Source: Bacteroidia bacterium (lineage in GTDB: Bacteria; Bacteroidota; Bacteroidia; Flavobacteriales; Flavobacteriaceae). From it: a DNA stretch of 64,000 nt. The stretch is taken from the NCBI GenBank assembly GCA_030431055.1, contig JAUIJA010000001.1, positions 62,001 through 126,000 on the forward strand. Direction: 5' to 3'. Shown piece by piece: positions 1 to 7,630 of the stretch. Made by a program: the position numbers and the translations under genes. How positions within the stretch are numbered: the first letter of the stretch is position 1; every line of letters begins with the position of its first letter. The notes beneath the pieces were generated by a model. That model saw nothing but the letters and a program-made list of their open reading frames with translations. It was not told where the DNA came from and did no database searches.

Positions 1-639
1 AGAGATAATTCGTTGGATTTTATTGAAGATTTCAAGAATAATCAAGTCACAATTGTAATAGGTAGTTCTTGGCCAAAAGATGAAGAATTATTAGTTAATT
101 ATATCAATCAGAGTGCTGATGGAGTAAAATTTATTATTGCACCGCATAATATTAAGCAAGAACAAATTTCAAGTCTAAAATCTTCAATTAAAAAGAAAAC
201 AATTTTATATTCTGAATATACTAATGAGATTTCTCGTTTTACTCGAAATGACAATGAAGAATTGAAAAAAGCTCAAGTTTTTATTATTGACACCATTGGA
301 ATTTTAACCAAAATTTACAGTTACGCTGATATCGCTTATGTAGGTGGTGGATTTGGAAATCCTGGTGTTCATAATATTTTAGAACCAGCAACTTTTGGCG
401 TTCCAATTATTATTGGTACAAATTATTCGCACTTTGCTGAAGCAACAGCTTTAGTTCATCAAGAAGGCTGTATTTCGATTAAAAATGAAAACGAATTAAA
501 AGTAGCTTTTGATTCACTTTTATACAATTCAGACGAACGAAACGAAAAAGGTCATATTTGCGAAACTTTTGTTCAAATAAATAAAGGCGCAACTTCAAAA
601 ATCGTCAATCACATTCTTAACGAAAACCTAAATAATTAG
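1..639 (+). CDS. waaA: 3-deoxy-D-manno-octulosonic acid transferase, C-terminal part (5' end outside window)
   Basis: WaaA (KdtA) is the inner-membrane-associated glycosyltransferase that adds Kdo from CMP-Kdo to lipid A precursor in lipopolysaccharide synthesis. The frame is open from base 1, so the N-terminal half of the gene lies outside the window; a TTG at 13 is only an internal codon. About 212 residues are visible, roughly half of the usual ~410. They form the C-terminal Rossmann domain of a GT-B glycosyltransferase: the strand VTIVIGSSWPKDEELL, then the donor-site stretch GGGFGNPGVHNILEPA, which is characteristic of the family. The gene ends 49 bases before the peptidase gene. Identification is firm; the missing half cannot be judged. 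Confidence 0.93.
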   Translation, partial: RDNSLDFIEDFKNNQVTIVIGSSWPKDEELLVNYINQSADGVKFIIAPHNIKQEQISSLKSSIKKKTILYSEYTNEISRFTRNDNEELKKAQVFIIDTIGILTKIYSYADIAYVGGGFGNPGVHNILEPATFGVPIIIGTNYSHFAEATALVHQEGCISIKNENELKVAFDSLLYNSDERNEKGHICETFVQINKGATSKIVNHILNENLNN

Positions 640-688
640 TCAAAAAATAGATTTTACGTAAATTAGCGACACTTAAAACCCAAAAAAA

Positions 689-2830
689 ATGAGAATTTTA
701 AAATTACTTATCGTTTTACTTTCTTTTCCAATTTTCGCACAACAAGGCGGAATGTGGATTCCTAGCATGTTAAAAGGAATGAATGAGAACGAAATGCAAC
801 AATTAGGTATGAAAATTTCTGCTGAAGATATTTATGATGCCAATAATTCTAGTATAAAAGATGCTATTATTCATTTTGATGGCGGTTGTACTTCTGAAAT
901 CATTTCGCCAAAAGGATTGTTATTAACAAATCATCACTGTGGTTATGGTGAAATTCAAAGTCATTCTACTGTAGAACACGATTATTTGCAAGATGGTTTT
1001 TGGGCAATGTCTATGGACGAAGAATTACCAAATCCTGGAATGGTAGCTACGCTAATTGTTAGTATTCACGATGTAACTAATACTGTTTTAGATGGTGTTG
1101 CACAACTTTCATCTGAAGCTGACAAACAAAATAAAATTCAAGAAAATATTTCAAGATTACAAACTACTTTTCCTAAAGAAGCTTGGCAAGAAAATAAAAT
1201 CAAGACTTTCTATGAAGGAAATCAATACATTTTATTTGTAACGGAAACTTTTAAAGATATTCGTTTAGTTGGCGCGCCACCAAGTTCAATTGGAAAATTT
1301 GGTTCAGATACTGATAACTGGGTTTGGCCTCGTCATACTGGAGATTTTTCAATTTTCAGAATTTATGCTGGAAAAGACAACAAGCCAGCTGAATATTCAA
1401 AAGACAATGTTCCTTATACTCCAAAGCATTTCTTACCAATTTCTTTAGACGGAATTGCAGAAGGCGATTTTACAATGGTTTTTGGTTTTCCTGGAAGAAC
1501 TCAGGAATATTTACCTTCATTTGCTGTTGAGCAAATTGTAAATACCTTAAATCCTGCAAAAATTGAAGTTCGTGATGCGGCGCTAAAAGTTCAAGATGCT
1601 TTTATGCGAAAAGACAAAACAATTAAAATTCAGTATGCTTCAAAATATGCTAGTGTTGCTAATTATTGGAAAAAATGGATTGGTGAAAGTCAAGGTTTAA
1701 CAAAATCAAATGCTATCCAGCTTAAAAAAGATTACGAAAATGAATTCTTAAAACGCGTAGCTGAAAAAGGTAAAACCGAAGAATATGGTAATCTTTTAAG
1801 TGATTTTGAAAAGAATTACAATGAAATTTCCGATTATGCTCTAGCAAGAGATTATTTTGCTGAAGTTGCGCTTCGCAATGTTGAATTATTAAATGTTGGT
1901 TTCAGATTATACCAATTAGAAAAAGTGTACACCTTAAAAGGTGAGCAAGCTTTTAATGACAGAAAAACAAATACTTTAAAATCACTTGAAGGTTTTTATA
2001 AAAATTTCAACTCAAAAGTTGATGAAAAAGTTTTCGAGAAATTAATTGAAATATATGCTAAAAAATCACCTTTAATTCCTGCTGAAGTTAGAACAATGGA
2101 TTTTGAAAAAACGACTAAAACGATTTACTCAAAATCTAAATTAACATCTTATGATGGAATTGAATCAATTTTAAATCAAGATACTAAAAAAGCACTTAAG
2201 TGTTTAAACAAAGACAAAGGTTATCAACTAATCAAGAAACTTTCGGATAATTTCTACAACAATATTGCACCAAAATATGACAAGCTAAACCTTCAAATTG
2301 GAGCTTTACAAAGAAACTATATGAAAGCACAGTTAGAAATGTTTCCTGACGGAAGGTTTTTCCCAGATGCTAACAGCACTATGAGAATTACTTACGGACA
2401 AGTAAAGGGTTACAACCCGAGTGATGCTGTGTATTACGAACCTGTTACACATTTAGAGGGTGTTATGGAAAAATATATACCTGGTGATTATGAGTTTGAC
2501 GTTCCTTCTAAATTATTAGATTTGATTAAGAACAAGGATTACGGACAATATGCAGAAAATGGTAAAATGCCTGTTTGTTTTATTGCTACTAATCACACAA
2601 CAGGAGGAAATTCTGGAAGTCCAGCTTTAGATGCAAATGGTAATTTAATAGGACTAAACTTCGATAGAGTTTGGGAAGGAACTATGAGTGATATTCATTA
2701 TGATCCTGAAATTTGTAGAAATATAATGGTAGATATTCGTTATGTACTTTTCATAATAGATAAATACGCTGGAGCTAAACATTTAATTGAAGAATTACAG
2801 CTTGTTCATCCTAAGAAAGAAAACAAATAA
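689..2830 (+). CDS. S46-family dipeptidyl-peptidase, DPP11-like
   Basis: Periplasmic serine exopeptidase that releases dipeptides from oligopeptide N-termini, used by asaccharolytic and proteolytic Bacteroidota. Residues 1-18 are a signal peptide ending ...FPIFAQ. The family signatures are all present: TNHHCGYG (catalytic His at 82/83), WPRHTGDFS (Asp219) and GGNSGSP (Ser642). The length of 713 residues is normal for S46. Specificity in this family is set by the residue 18 positions after the catalytic Ser: from memory, Gly in DPP7 (hydrophobic P1) and Arg in DPP11 (Asp/Glu P1). Here that residue is Arg660, so I infer an acidic-P1 enzyme. It appears to be transcribed alone. Family assignment is firm; the specificity is inferred from a single residue. 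Confidence 0.92.
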   Translation: MRILKLLIVLLSFPIFAQQGGMWIPSMLKGMNENEMQQLGMKISAEDIYDANNSSIKDAIIHFDGGCTSEIISPKGLLLTNHHCGYGEIQSHSTVEHDYLQDGFWAMSMDEELPNPGMVATLIVSIHDVTNTVLDGVAQLSSEADKQNKIQENISRLQTTFPKEAWQENKIKTFYEGNQYILFVTETFKDIRLVGAPPSSIGKFGSDTDNWVWPRHTGDFSIFRIYAGKDNKPAEYSKDNVPYTPKHFLPISLDGIAEGDFTMVFGFPGRTQEYLPSFAVEQIVNTLNPAKIEVRDAALKVQDAFMRKDKTIKIQYASKYASVANYWKKWIGESQGLTKSNAIQLKKDYENEFLKRVAEKGKTEEYGNLLSDFEKNYNEISDYALARDYFAEVALRNVELLNVGFRLYQLEKVYTLKGEQAFNDRKTNTLKSLEGFYKNFNSKVDEKVFEKLIEIYAKKSPLIPAEVRTMDFEKTTKTIYSKSKLTSYDGIESILNQDTKKALKCLNKDKGYQLIKKLSDNFYNNIAPKYDKLNLQIGALQRNYMKAQLEMFPDGRFFPDANSTMRITYGQVKGYNPSDAVYYEPVTHLEGVMEKYIPGDYEFDVPSKLLDLIKNKDYGQYAENGKMPVCFIATNHTTGGNSGSPALDANGNLIGLNFDRVWEGTMSDIHYDPEICRNIMVDIRYVLFIIDKYAGAKHLIEELQLVHPKKENK

Positions 2831-2917
2831 ATTAATTGTAATTTTCGTTATATAATCCTTTGAAAATGAGGATTTGTTAAGAATTCAAAATATTTCAAAA
2901 AAAAATAGTAAAAATAT

Positions 2918-2946
2918 TTTGTCAAGTCAAAAAATTTATATCTTTG
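2918..2946 (+). promoter_or_regulatory. Bacteroidota-type promoter of the Ala/Glu-rich lipoprotein gene
   Basis: TTTG at 2918-2921, a 17-base spacer, then TATCTTTG at 2939-2946, an exact match to the TAnnTTTG -7 element of Flavobacterium promoters. The start codon lies 38 bases downstream. The two elements and their spacing are seen directly; activity is inferred. Confidence 0.75.
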
Positions 2947-2983
2947 TTACGAATTAATAATTAACCTTTTATAATTTAGTAAG

Positions 2984-3241
2984 ATGAAAAAAGTTGTTTT
3001 AAGCTTAGCATTAGTTGCTATGATGTTTGTATCTTGTAAAGAAGCTAACGAAAATGCAGAAGCTGCTGCTGACCAAGTAGAAGCTACAGCTACTGAAGCT
3101 GTTGACGCTGTTGAAGAAACTGCTACTGAAGCTGCTGACGCTGTTGAAGCTGCTGCTACTGAAGCTGCTGACTCTGCTGCTGCTGCTGTTGAAGGAGCTG
3201 CTGATGCTGCTAAAGAAGCTGTTGAAGAAGCTGCTCACTAA
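2984..3241 (+). CDS. small Ala/Glu-rich lipoprotein with 11-residue repeats
   Basis: An 85-residue protein of unknown function. Residues 1-17 form a lipoprotein signal peptide with lipobox FVSC, so the mature protein would begin with lipidated Cys18. The rest is almost only Ala, Glu, Asp, Thr and Val, arranged as three 11-residue repeats at 36-46, 47-57 and 58-68 (consensus ATEAxDAVExx). The repeats decay into a fourth Ala-rich stretch. Such 11-mer periodicity gives an amphipathic alpha-helix, as in LEA-type and apolipoprotein-type helices. The repeats are also visible in DNA as three 33-base units starting at 3089. The gene has its own strong promoter and a strong terminator, which suggests an abundant monocistronic mRNA. 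Function cannot be assigned. Confidence 0.85.
   Translation: MKKVVLSLALVAMMFVSCKEANENAEAAADQVEATATEAVDAVEETATEAADAVEAAATEAADSAAAAVEGAADAAKEAVEEAAH
3089..3187 (+). repeat. three tandem 33-base coding repeats
   Basis: Units at 3089-3121, 3122-3154 and 3155-3187, each beginning GCTACTGAAGCT and encoding 11 residues. The first two differ at few positions; the third diverges in its second half toward GCT runs. They lie inside the Ala/Glu-rich lipoprotein gene and could change copy number by slippage. Confidence 0.8.
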
Positions 3242-3263
3242 GACTAAGCTAACAGTAAAAAAT

Positions 3264-3293
3264 AAAAAAGCACCGCTAAGCGGTGCTTTTTTT
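3264..3293 (+). terminator. rho-independent terminator
   Basis: Perfect 7-bp stem GCACCGC/GCGGTGC with loop TAA, followed by seven T, 23 bases after the lipoprotein stop codon. The upstream A-run lets it also serve the convergent DUF1508 gene. Confidence 0.92.
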
Positions 3294-3312
3294 ATGCAAT
3301 TAAATTAAAGCA

Positions 3313-3663
3313 TTAATCTCTAAAAACATCATTTACTTTAGAAAAATCAAGAATTTCTGCTTCAAGCATATATTTTTCCACTTCATCAATACCTCTTTGC
3401 AATAAATGCTCTGTACTATACTTTCTACTTGCCGCCACCTGCTTGTCGTTTAAAATAACTTTAAAAAAGAATTTTCCATTTCCTGAACGAAAGCGCATAA
3501 AAACAATCTTATCAAACTGAGATTGTAAAGCCAGTATTTCTTCTTCACACTCAAAACGCAATTCAAAATTTGTACTAGTAAATATTGTTTTTCCTTTACG
3601 AGACATTAATTCATACTTATAGGAATCATTATTTAATCTTTTTGAAATTACGAATGTGGCCAT
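3313..3663 (-). CDS. DUF1508 (YegP-like) protein
   Basis: A 116-residue cytosolic protein. It contains two beta-rich repeats like those of the DUF1508/YegP family, an N-terminal FVISKRLNNDSYKYELMSRKG segment and a second unit FRSGNGKFFFKVILNDKQ around residues 58-76. It ends in a helical segment (TEHLLQRGIDEVEKYM). Members are small and widely distributed, and their biochemical role is not established; I do not assign one. There is no signal peptide. The gene stands alone, convergent with the lipoprotein gene and downstream of no other minus-strand gene except the tRNA region. Family call is moderately sure. Confidence 0.75.
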   Translation of the reverse strand: MATFVISKRLNNDSYKYELMSRKGKTIFTSTNFELRFECEEEILALQSQFDKIVFMRFRSGNGKFFFKVILNDKQVAASRKYSTEHLLQRGIDEVEKYMLEAEILDFSKVNDVFRD

Positions 3664-3746
3664 TAAAAATAAATTTATTGCAAAATAAAGTTTTATTAAA
3701 TTTTATCTAAAGATTAAAAGTAAAAGTTATGAAAAGTATTATAAAC

Positions 3747-3791
3747 AAAAAAGCTCCTAACTTACGTTAAGAGCTTTTGTACTCGAGGCGG
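3747..3791 (-). repeat. direct repeat, copy A: tRNA-Leu 3' end plus terminator (decayed)
   Basis: These 45 bases match 4129-4173 with only 3 mismatches, in the same orientation, 382 bases apart. The repeated segment covers the terminator hairpin (here an 8-bp AAAAGCTC/GAGCTTTT stem extended by TAAC/GTTA) and the last bases of tRNA-Leu(UAA), including its acceptor strand. The two copies bracket the GIY-YIG remnant. Confidence 0.85.
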
Positions 3792-3815
3792 CTCCGAAGC
3801 TTCGGAGTTGAACCC
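3780..3815 (-). pseudogene. tRNA-Leu 3' fragment interrupted by a 16-bp palindrome
   Basis: Read on the minus strand, this has the T-loop sequence GGGTTCAA (3808-3815), then the perfect palindrome CTCCGAAGCTTCGGAG (3792-3807), then CCGCCTCGAGTA (3780-3791). The last piece is identical to the acceptor end of the intact tRNA-Leu genes at 4162 and 4316. The rest of the tRNA is absent and replaced by the GIY-YIG gene remnant. It cannot make a functional tRNA. Confidence 0.8.
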
Positions 3816-3823
3816 ATTGTTGC

Positions 3824-4112
3824 TTATAACTTGTTTTTACAAATATCATCTAAAATAGTTTTATCATTAATAATCTTAACAATAAACTTTCTAGATTTCA
3901 TTCTTTTTATAAATCTTTCCAGTTTATACGCTACTTCACTTCACTTTTCTCGAAAAATAGAAGAGCTTCAACTCCCATGGAATTCCCCTACTAGTAAATG
4001 AATCTTGATACTTTCTTGAATTATGCTCATCTAAGCGTCTTTCAATATTATCAGTTGTTCCAACCTAGTAATTATCTAGTTTTGGAGAATAAATAATATA
4101 GACAAAATACAT
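3824..4112 (-). pseudogene. decayed GIY-YIG endonuclease gene
   Basis: Translating the minus strand from ATG at 4110-4112 gives MYFVYIIYSPKLDNY, a TAG stop (4065-4067), then VGTTDNIERRLDEHNS and SFTSRGIPWELKLFYF. The reading frame then shifts by one base around 3925-3950 and continues AYKLERFIKRMKSRKF to a TAA at 3824-3826. This is the whole fold of the short (~95-residue) GIY-YIG family (COG2827-like). The GIY and YIG motifs appear as VYIIYS and NY-stop-VGTT, followed by the catalytic Arg region RRLDEHN. The total of 289 bases is one more than a multiple of three, which confirms the frameshift. With one nonsense codon and one frameshift it is inactive. It lies between two copies of the tRNA-Leu 3' end. 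Confidence 0.85.
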
Positions 4113-4128
4113 AGAGATAGTTTTAGCA

Positions 4129-4173
4129 AAAAAAGCCCCTAACTTTTGTTAAGAGCTTTTGTACTCGAGGCGG
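4129..4173 (-). repeat. direct repeat, copy B: tRNA-Leu 3' end plus terminator
   Basis: Partner of 3747-3791 (42 of 45 bases identical). It includes the terminator-like hairpin (AAAAGC..GCTTTT with TAAC/GTTA, followed on the minus strand by a T-run) that ends the intact tRNA operon, and the 3' end of the second tRNA-Leu gene. Confidence 0.85.
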
Positions 4174-4247
4174 GACTTGAACCCGCACGGACATTACTGC
4201 CCACTGGATTTTAAGTCCAGCGTGTCTACCAATTCCACCACTCGAGC
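4162..4247 (-). tRNA. tRNA-Leu(UAA), second copy
   Basis: 86-base tRNA with no encoded CCA. The acceptor stem GCTCGAG pairs with CTCGAGT (G-U at the first pair). The anticodon stem is CTGGA/TCCAG with loop CTTAAAA, giving anticodon UAA. It has the long variable arm of a class II tRNA and a T-loop GGTTCAA. It is identical to the copy at 4316-4401. Confidence 0.97.
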
Positions 4248-4282
4248 ATTGATATATGTATATATTTGAAAATTTAAAAAAT

Positions 4283-4313
4283 AAAGCCTTCTTGAACAAA
4301 GCAAAAAGGCTTT
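4283..4313 (-). terminator. hairpin between the two tRNA-Leu genes
   Basis: 8-bp inverted repeat AAAGCCTT/AAGGCTTT (4283-4290 and 4306-4313), followed on the minus strand by ATTTTTT. It looks like an attenuating terminator or processing hairpin inside the tRNA operon. Confidence 0.6.
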
Positions 4314-4315
4314 GG

Positions 4316-4401
4316 TACTCGAGGCGGGACTTGAACCCGCACGGACATTACTGCCCACTGGATTTTAAGTCCAGCGTGTCTACCAATTCCACCACTCGAG
4401 C
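4316..4401 (-). tRNA. tRNA-Leu(UAA), first copy
   Basis: Identical in sequence to the tRNA-Leu(UAA) at 4162-4247, with the same acceptor stem, anticodon UAA and long variable arm. It lies 15 bases downstream of tRNA-Gly and shares its promoter. Confidence 0.97.
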
Positions 4402-4416
4402 AAAATTAAATTTTCA

Positions 4417-4492
4417 TGGAGCGAAAAACGGGGTTCGAACCCGCGACCTCAACCTTGGCAAGGTTGCGCTCTACCAGCTGAGCTATTTTCGC
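4417..4492 (-). tRNA. tRNA-Gly(GCC)
   Basis: 76-base tRNA with CCA encoded. Anticodon stem CAACC/GGTTG with loop TTGCCAA gives anticodon GCC; the acceptor is GCGAAAA with TTTTTCGC. It is the first gene of a Gly-Leu-Leu tRNA operon. Confidence 0.97.
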
Positions 4493-4528
4493 ATATATTT
4501 TTAAAGAACGTTTTCTTGTTTGCGAGTG

Positions 4529-4558
4529 CAAATATAGAATATATTTTTCTTTCTACAA
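4529..4558 (-). promoter_or_regulatory. promoter of the tRNA-Gly/Leu/Leu operon
   Basis: On the minus strand, TTG (4558-4556), a 19-base spacer, then TATATTTG (4536-4529), an exact Bacteroidota -7 element. It sits 36 bases before the tRNA-Gly 5' end. Confidence 0.85.
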
Positions 4559-4622
4559 GCACTTTTAAACAAAAAATCTAAACTTTTCCTAACACTTTGA
4601 TTGTAAATAATTTGATATAAAA

Positions 4623-7241
4623 TTATTTTTTAGAAACCATTCGCTTTATCTCATTCAATTTCATTAAAGCTTCAACCGGAGTTAACGTATTGATATCAAG
4701 GTTTACAATTTCATCTTTTATTTCTTCTAAAATTGGATCATCAAGATTAAAGAAACTCAATTGCATTTTGTCATCAGTTGATTTCAATCCGCTTAATTCT
4801 TCTGCAGAATGCTCTTTCTCTAACTTTTTCAGCATTTTCTGCGCTTTTTGAATTACCGTTTGTGGCATTCCAGCCATTTTAGCTACGTGAATACCAAAAC
4901 TATGCGCGCTTCCGCCTTTTACTAGTTTACGAATAAATAAAACGGTATCTTTTAATTCTTTTACCGATACATTAAAGTTTTGAATGCGCTCAAAAATCGC
5001 TTCCATTTCATTTAACTCGTGATAATGCGTAGCAAAAAGCGTTTTTGGTTTATGTGGATGCTCGTGTAAATATTCTGAAATCGCCCAAGCAATTGAAATT
5101 CCGTCATAGGTTGAAGTTCCACGACCGATTTCATCTAACAAAACTAAACTTCTATCGGAAATATTATTCAAAATGGAAGCGGTTTCATTCATTTCAACCA
5201 TAAAAGTAGATTCGCCCATAGAAATATTATCGCTCGCTCCTACTCTTGTAAAAATCTTATCAACAATACCCATTCTAACACTTTCTGCAGGAACAAAACT
5301 TCCCATTTGAGCCAACAAAACAATTAAAGCAGTTTGACGCAAAATTGCCGATTTACCCGACATATTTGGCCCAGTAATCATAATGATTTGTTGACTTTCT
5401 CTATCTAGATAAACATCATTTGAAATATACGGAACACCAACAGGCAATTGTTTTTCAATAACTGGATGACGACCTTCTTTAATTTCTAAATCGAAAGAAT
5501 CATCAAGAATTGGTCGAGAATAATTATTTTCAATCGCTAATTGCGTGAACGATTGCAAACAATCTAATTGTGCTACTAAATTCGCATTATGCTGCACGGG
5601 TTTTATATACGTTGCCATCCAATTTATCAATTGCTCAAAAATTTGATTTTCTAACAATTGAATCTTTTCTTCGGCTCCTAAAATCTTTGCTTCGTATTCT
5701 TTTAATTCTTCAGTAATGTATCGCTCCGCACTAACTAAAGTTTGCTTACGAATCCATTCCGAAGGAACTTTATCTTTATGCGTATTTCGAACTTCAATAT
5801 AATAGCCAAAAACATTGTTAAACGCGACTTTTAAAGAAGGAATTTCTGTTCGTTCACTTTCACGTTTTTCTAATTCATCTAAATAGGTTTTTCCGTTTTG
5901 CGAAATCTCTCTTAGATCATCTAATTCAGAATTAACACCGTTTGCAATTGCATTCCCTTTATTAATATTTACAGGCGCATCTTGATTTAAAGTGTTACCA
6001 ATTTTCTCACGAAGCAATTCGCAAGCATGTAAACTATCTCCAATCGTTTTTAGAGCTTCATTTGAACTTTTTAATGCCAATTCTTTTATCGGAACAATAG
6101 CATCTAAAGATTCTTTTAAATACACTACTTCTCTTGGCGAAACTTTTCCTGCCGCTACTTTAGAAATCAAACGCTCTAAATCGGAAATTTGTTTGAATTG
6201 ATATTGAATCGAATTCAAAGTTTCACCGTTCACTTTTAGATACGAAACCACTTCATGCCGACTTTCTATACGACTTGCGTCTTTTAGTGGTAAAGCCAAC
6301 CAACGTTTTTGCAAACGCGCACCCATTGGCGACAAGGTTTTATCAATTACATCTAAAAGTGTAACCGCATTTACATTCGTAGAATGATACAATTCTAAAT
6401 TTCGAATGGTAAAACGATCCATCCAAACGTAAGCATCTTCCGCAATACGCTGAATATTAGTGATGTGCTGGATTTTATTATGTTGGGTTTCCGATAAATA
6501 ATACAACACCGCACCCGAAGCAATTACACCTTCTTGCAATTCTTCAATTCCGAAACCTTTTAGTGAATTGGTTTGAAAATGTTTGGTTAAACTTTCAACC
6601 GCATAATCTTCTTTAAAAATCCAATCTTCTAAGTAAAAAGTGTGATAATCTTCGCCAAAAACTTCTCTAAATTTCGTTTTGAATTGTTTTGGAACTAAAA
6701 TTTCACTCGGACCAAAATTTTGCAATAACTTATCTACATATTCTTCGTTTCCTTGAGCCGTTAAAAACTCACCTGTGGAAACATCTAAAAACGAAACGCC
6801 TAAATATTTTTTACCAAAACTAACCGCTGCTAAGAAATTATTTGATTTTGCTTGTAAAACCTCATCATTCATAGCGACTCCTGGAGTAACTAATTCGGTA
6901 ACACCACGTTTTACAATAGTTTTCGTCATTTTTGGATCTTCTAATTGGTCGCAAATGGCCACTCGAAGTCCAGCTTTAACTAATTTAGGTAAATATGTAT
7001 TTAAAGAATGGTGTGGAAAACCTGCTAAAGCTGTTTCACTATCGGAACCAGCACCACGCTTTGTTAAGGTAATTCCTAAAATTCCTGCAGCTCTAATAGC
7101 ATCTTCACCAAAGGTTTCATAAAAATCGCCCACACGAAACAACAAACAAGCATCAGGATATTTAGCCTTAATACTATTGTATTGCTTCATTAACGGAGTT
7201 TCCTTTTTTTCTTTTGGTTTTGCTGCTTTCTTCTTAGCCAC
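4623..7241 (-). CDS. mutS: DNA mismatch repair ATPase MutS
   Basis: MutS recognises base mismatches and small loops and, with MutL, starts mismatch repair. The protein has 872 residues, normal for MutS1. The N-terminal mismatch-binding domain carries the Phe-X-Glu reading motif in GDFYETF (residues ~42-48). The ATPase domain has Walker A GPNMSGKS (~residue 623; the common form is GPNMGGKS) and Walker [17 protein letters not shown]. The C-terminal helical part ends [13 protein letters not shown]. The start is GTG at 7241: the frame upstream offers no ATG, and the Lys-rich [14 protein letters not shown] leader fits MutS N-termini of this group. It is transcribed alone, toward the tRNA operon. 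Assignment is secure. Confidence 0.98.
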   Translation of the reverse strand: MAKKKAAKPKEKKETPLMKQYNSIKAKYPDACLLFRVGDFYETFGEDAIRAAGILGITLTKRGAGSDSETALAGFPHHSLNTYLPKLVKAGLRVAICDQLEDPKMTKTIVKRGVTELVTPGVAMNDEVLQAKSNNFLAAVSFGKKYLGVSFLDVSTGEFLTAQGNEEYVDKLLQNFGPSEILVPKQFKTKFREVFGEDYHTFYLEDWIFKEDYAVESLTKHFQTNSLKGFGIEELQEGVIASGAVLYYLSETQHNKIQHITNIQRIAEDAYVWMDRFTIRNLELYHSTNVNAVTLLDVIDKTLSPMGARLQKRWLALPLKDASRIESRHEVVSYLKVNGETLNSIQYQFKQISDLERLISKVAAGKVSPREVVYLKESLDAIVPIKELALKSSNEALKTIGDSLHACELLREKIGNTLNQDAPVNINKGNAIANGVNSELDDLREISQNGKTYLDELEKRESERTEIPSLKVAFNNVFGYYIEVRNTHKDKVPSEWIRKQTLVSAERYITEELKEYEAKILGAEEKIQLLENQIFEQLINWMATYIKPVQHNANLVAQLDCLQSFTQLAIENNYSRPILDDSFDLEIKEGRHPVIEKQLPVGVPYISNDVYLDRESQQIIMITGPNMSGKSAILRQTALIVLLAQMGSFVPAESVRMGIVDKIFTRVGASDNISMGESTFMVEMNETASILNNISDRSLVLLDEIGRGTSTYDGISIAWAISEYLHEHPHKPKTLFATHYHELNEMEAIFERIQNFNVSVKELKDTVLFIRKLVKGGSAHSFGIHVAKMAGMPQTVIQKAQKMLKKLEKEHSAEELSGLKSTDDKMQLSFFNLDDPILEEIKDEIVNLDINTLTPVEALMKLNEIKRMVSKK

Positions 7242-7302
7242 AATTCTTAAATTTTAGTGTAATTGCGAAGGTAATAAAATCGTGTGCAATGACAATATTA
7301 AA

Positions 7303-7332
7303 ATCTATAGCAATTTGAAAATTGCTATAGAT
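7303..7332. repeat. perfect 14-bp inverted repeat
   Basis: ATCTATAGCAATTT (7303-7316), loop GA, then its exact complement (7319-7332). It lacks a T-run in either direction, so it is not a standard terminator. Confidence 0.8.
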
Positions 7333-7482
7333 AATTTAATTAGTTTTCCTCTTTCATTTTCTTTATTCATCAATTTAAATTGTCTTTTTGGAATTCATGA
7401 ATGCTTTGCATTTGCTTGTCCAAAGAAAACGAAAAAAAGAAAGGACACTTTTACGAGGAATTTTTAATCTACCATTAAAACC

Positions 7483-7533
7483 GTCTGAAAAACTCTGCGT
7501 CGATTCCCTCCTATCTTCAGAGCTTTTTCAGAC
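7483..7533. repeat. long imperfect inverted repeat
   Basis: GTCTGAAAAACTCTG (7483-7497) pairs with CAGAGCTTTTTCAGAC (7518-7533) with one bulged C, enclosing a 20-base loop. Confidence 0.8.
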
Positions 7534-7599
7534 TATTCTTGCGTAAAAGAATACAAAGCTACGCTTTGCTATAACAATAAAAATTGGCTCATCTTCAAA

Positions 7600-7630
7600 T
7601 TGTCTAATTGCTACATTATATCTATTTTTG
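7600..7630 (+). promoter_or_regulatory. promoter of the TrmH-family gene
   Basis: TTG (7600-7602), a 20-base spacer, TATTTTTG (7623-7630). The -7 element ends only four bases before the ATG at 7635. The mRNA would therefore be leaderless or nearly so, and the upstream TTG at 7608 cannot be the start. Confidence 0.7.

Noticed and set aside
3089..3187. Tandem 33-base repeats considered as a CRISPR-like array.
   Set aside because: The units are contiguous with no spacers, are in coding frame, and no cas genes are present.
3011..3238. Ser/Phe-rich antisense frame and a Leu/Lys-rich +1 frame over the lipoprotein gene.
   Set aside because: Both are by-products of GCT/GAA repeat codons in the real frame, which has a signal peptide, lipobox, promoter and terminator.
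3777..4001. A 74-codon plus-strand frame.
   Set aside because: It runs antisense through the GIY-YIG remnant and the tRNA fragment, with no homology-like features.
4256..4504. An 82-codon plus-strand frame across the tRNA genes (contains SRRDLNPHGHYCPLDFKSSV).
   Set aside because: It is the reverse complement of tRNA-Leu and tRNA-Gly genes, a classic false protein.
7282..7467. A 61-codon plus-strand frame with Cys and Phe-rich sequence.
   Set aside because: It crosses a perfect 14-bp hairpin, has no promoter or ribosome-binding site, and composition like translated AT-rich noncoding DNA.
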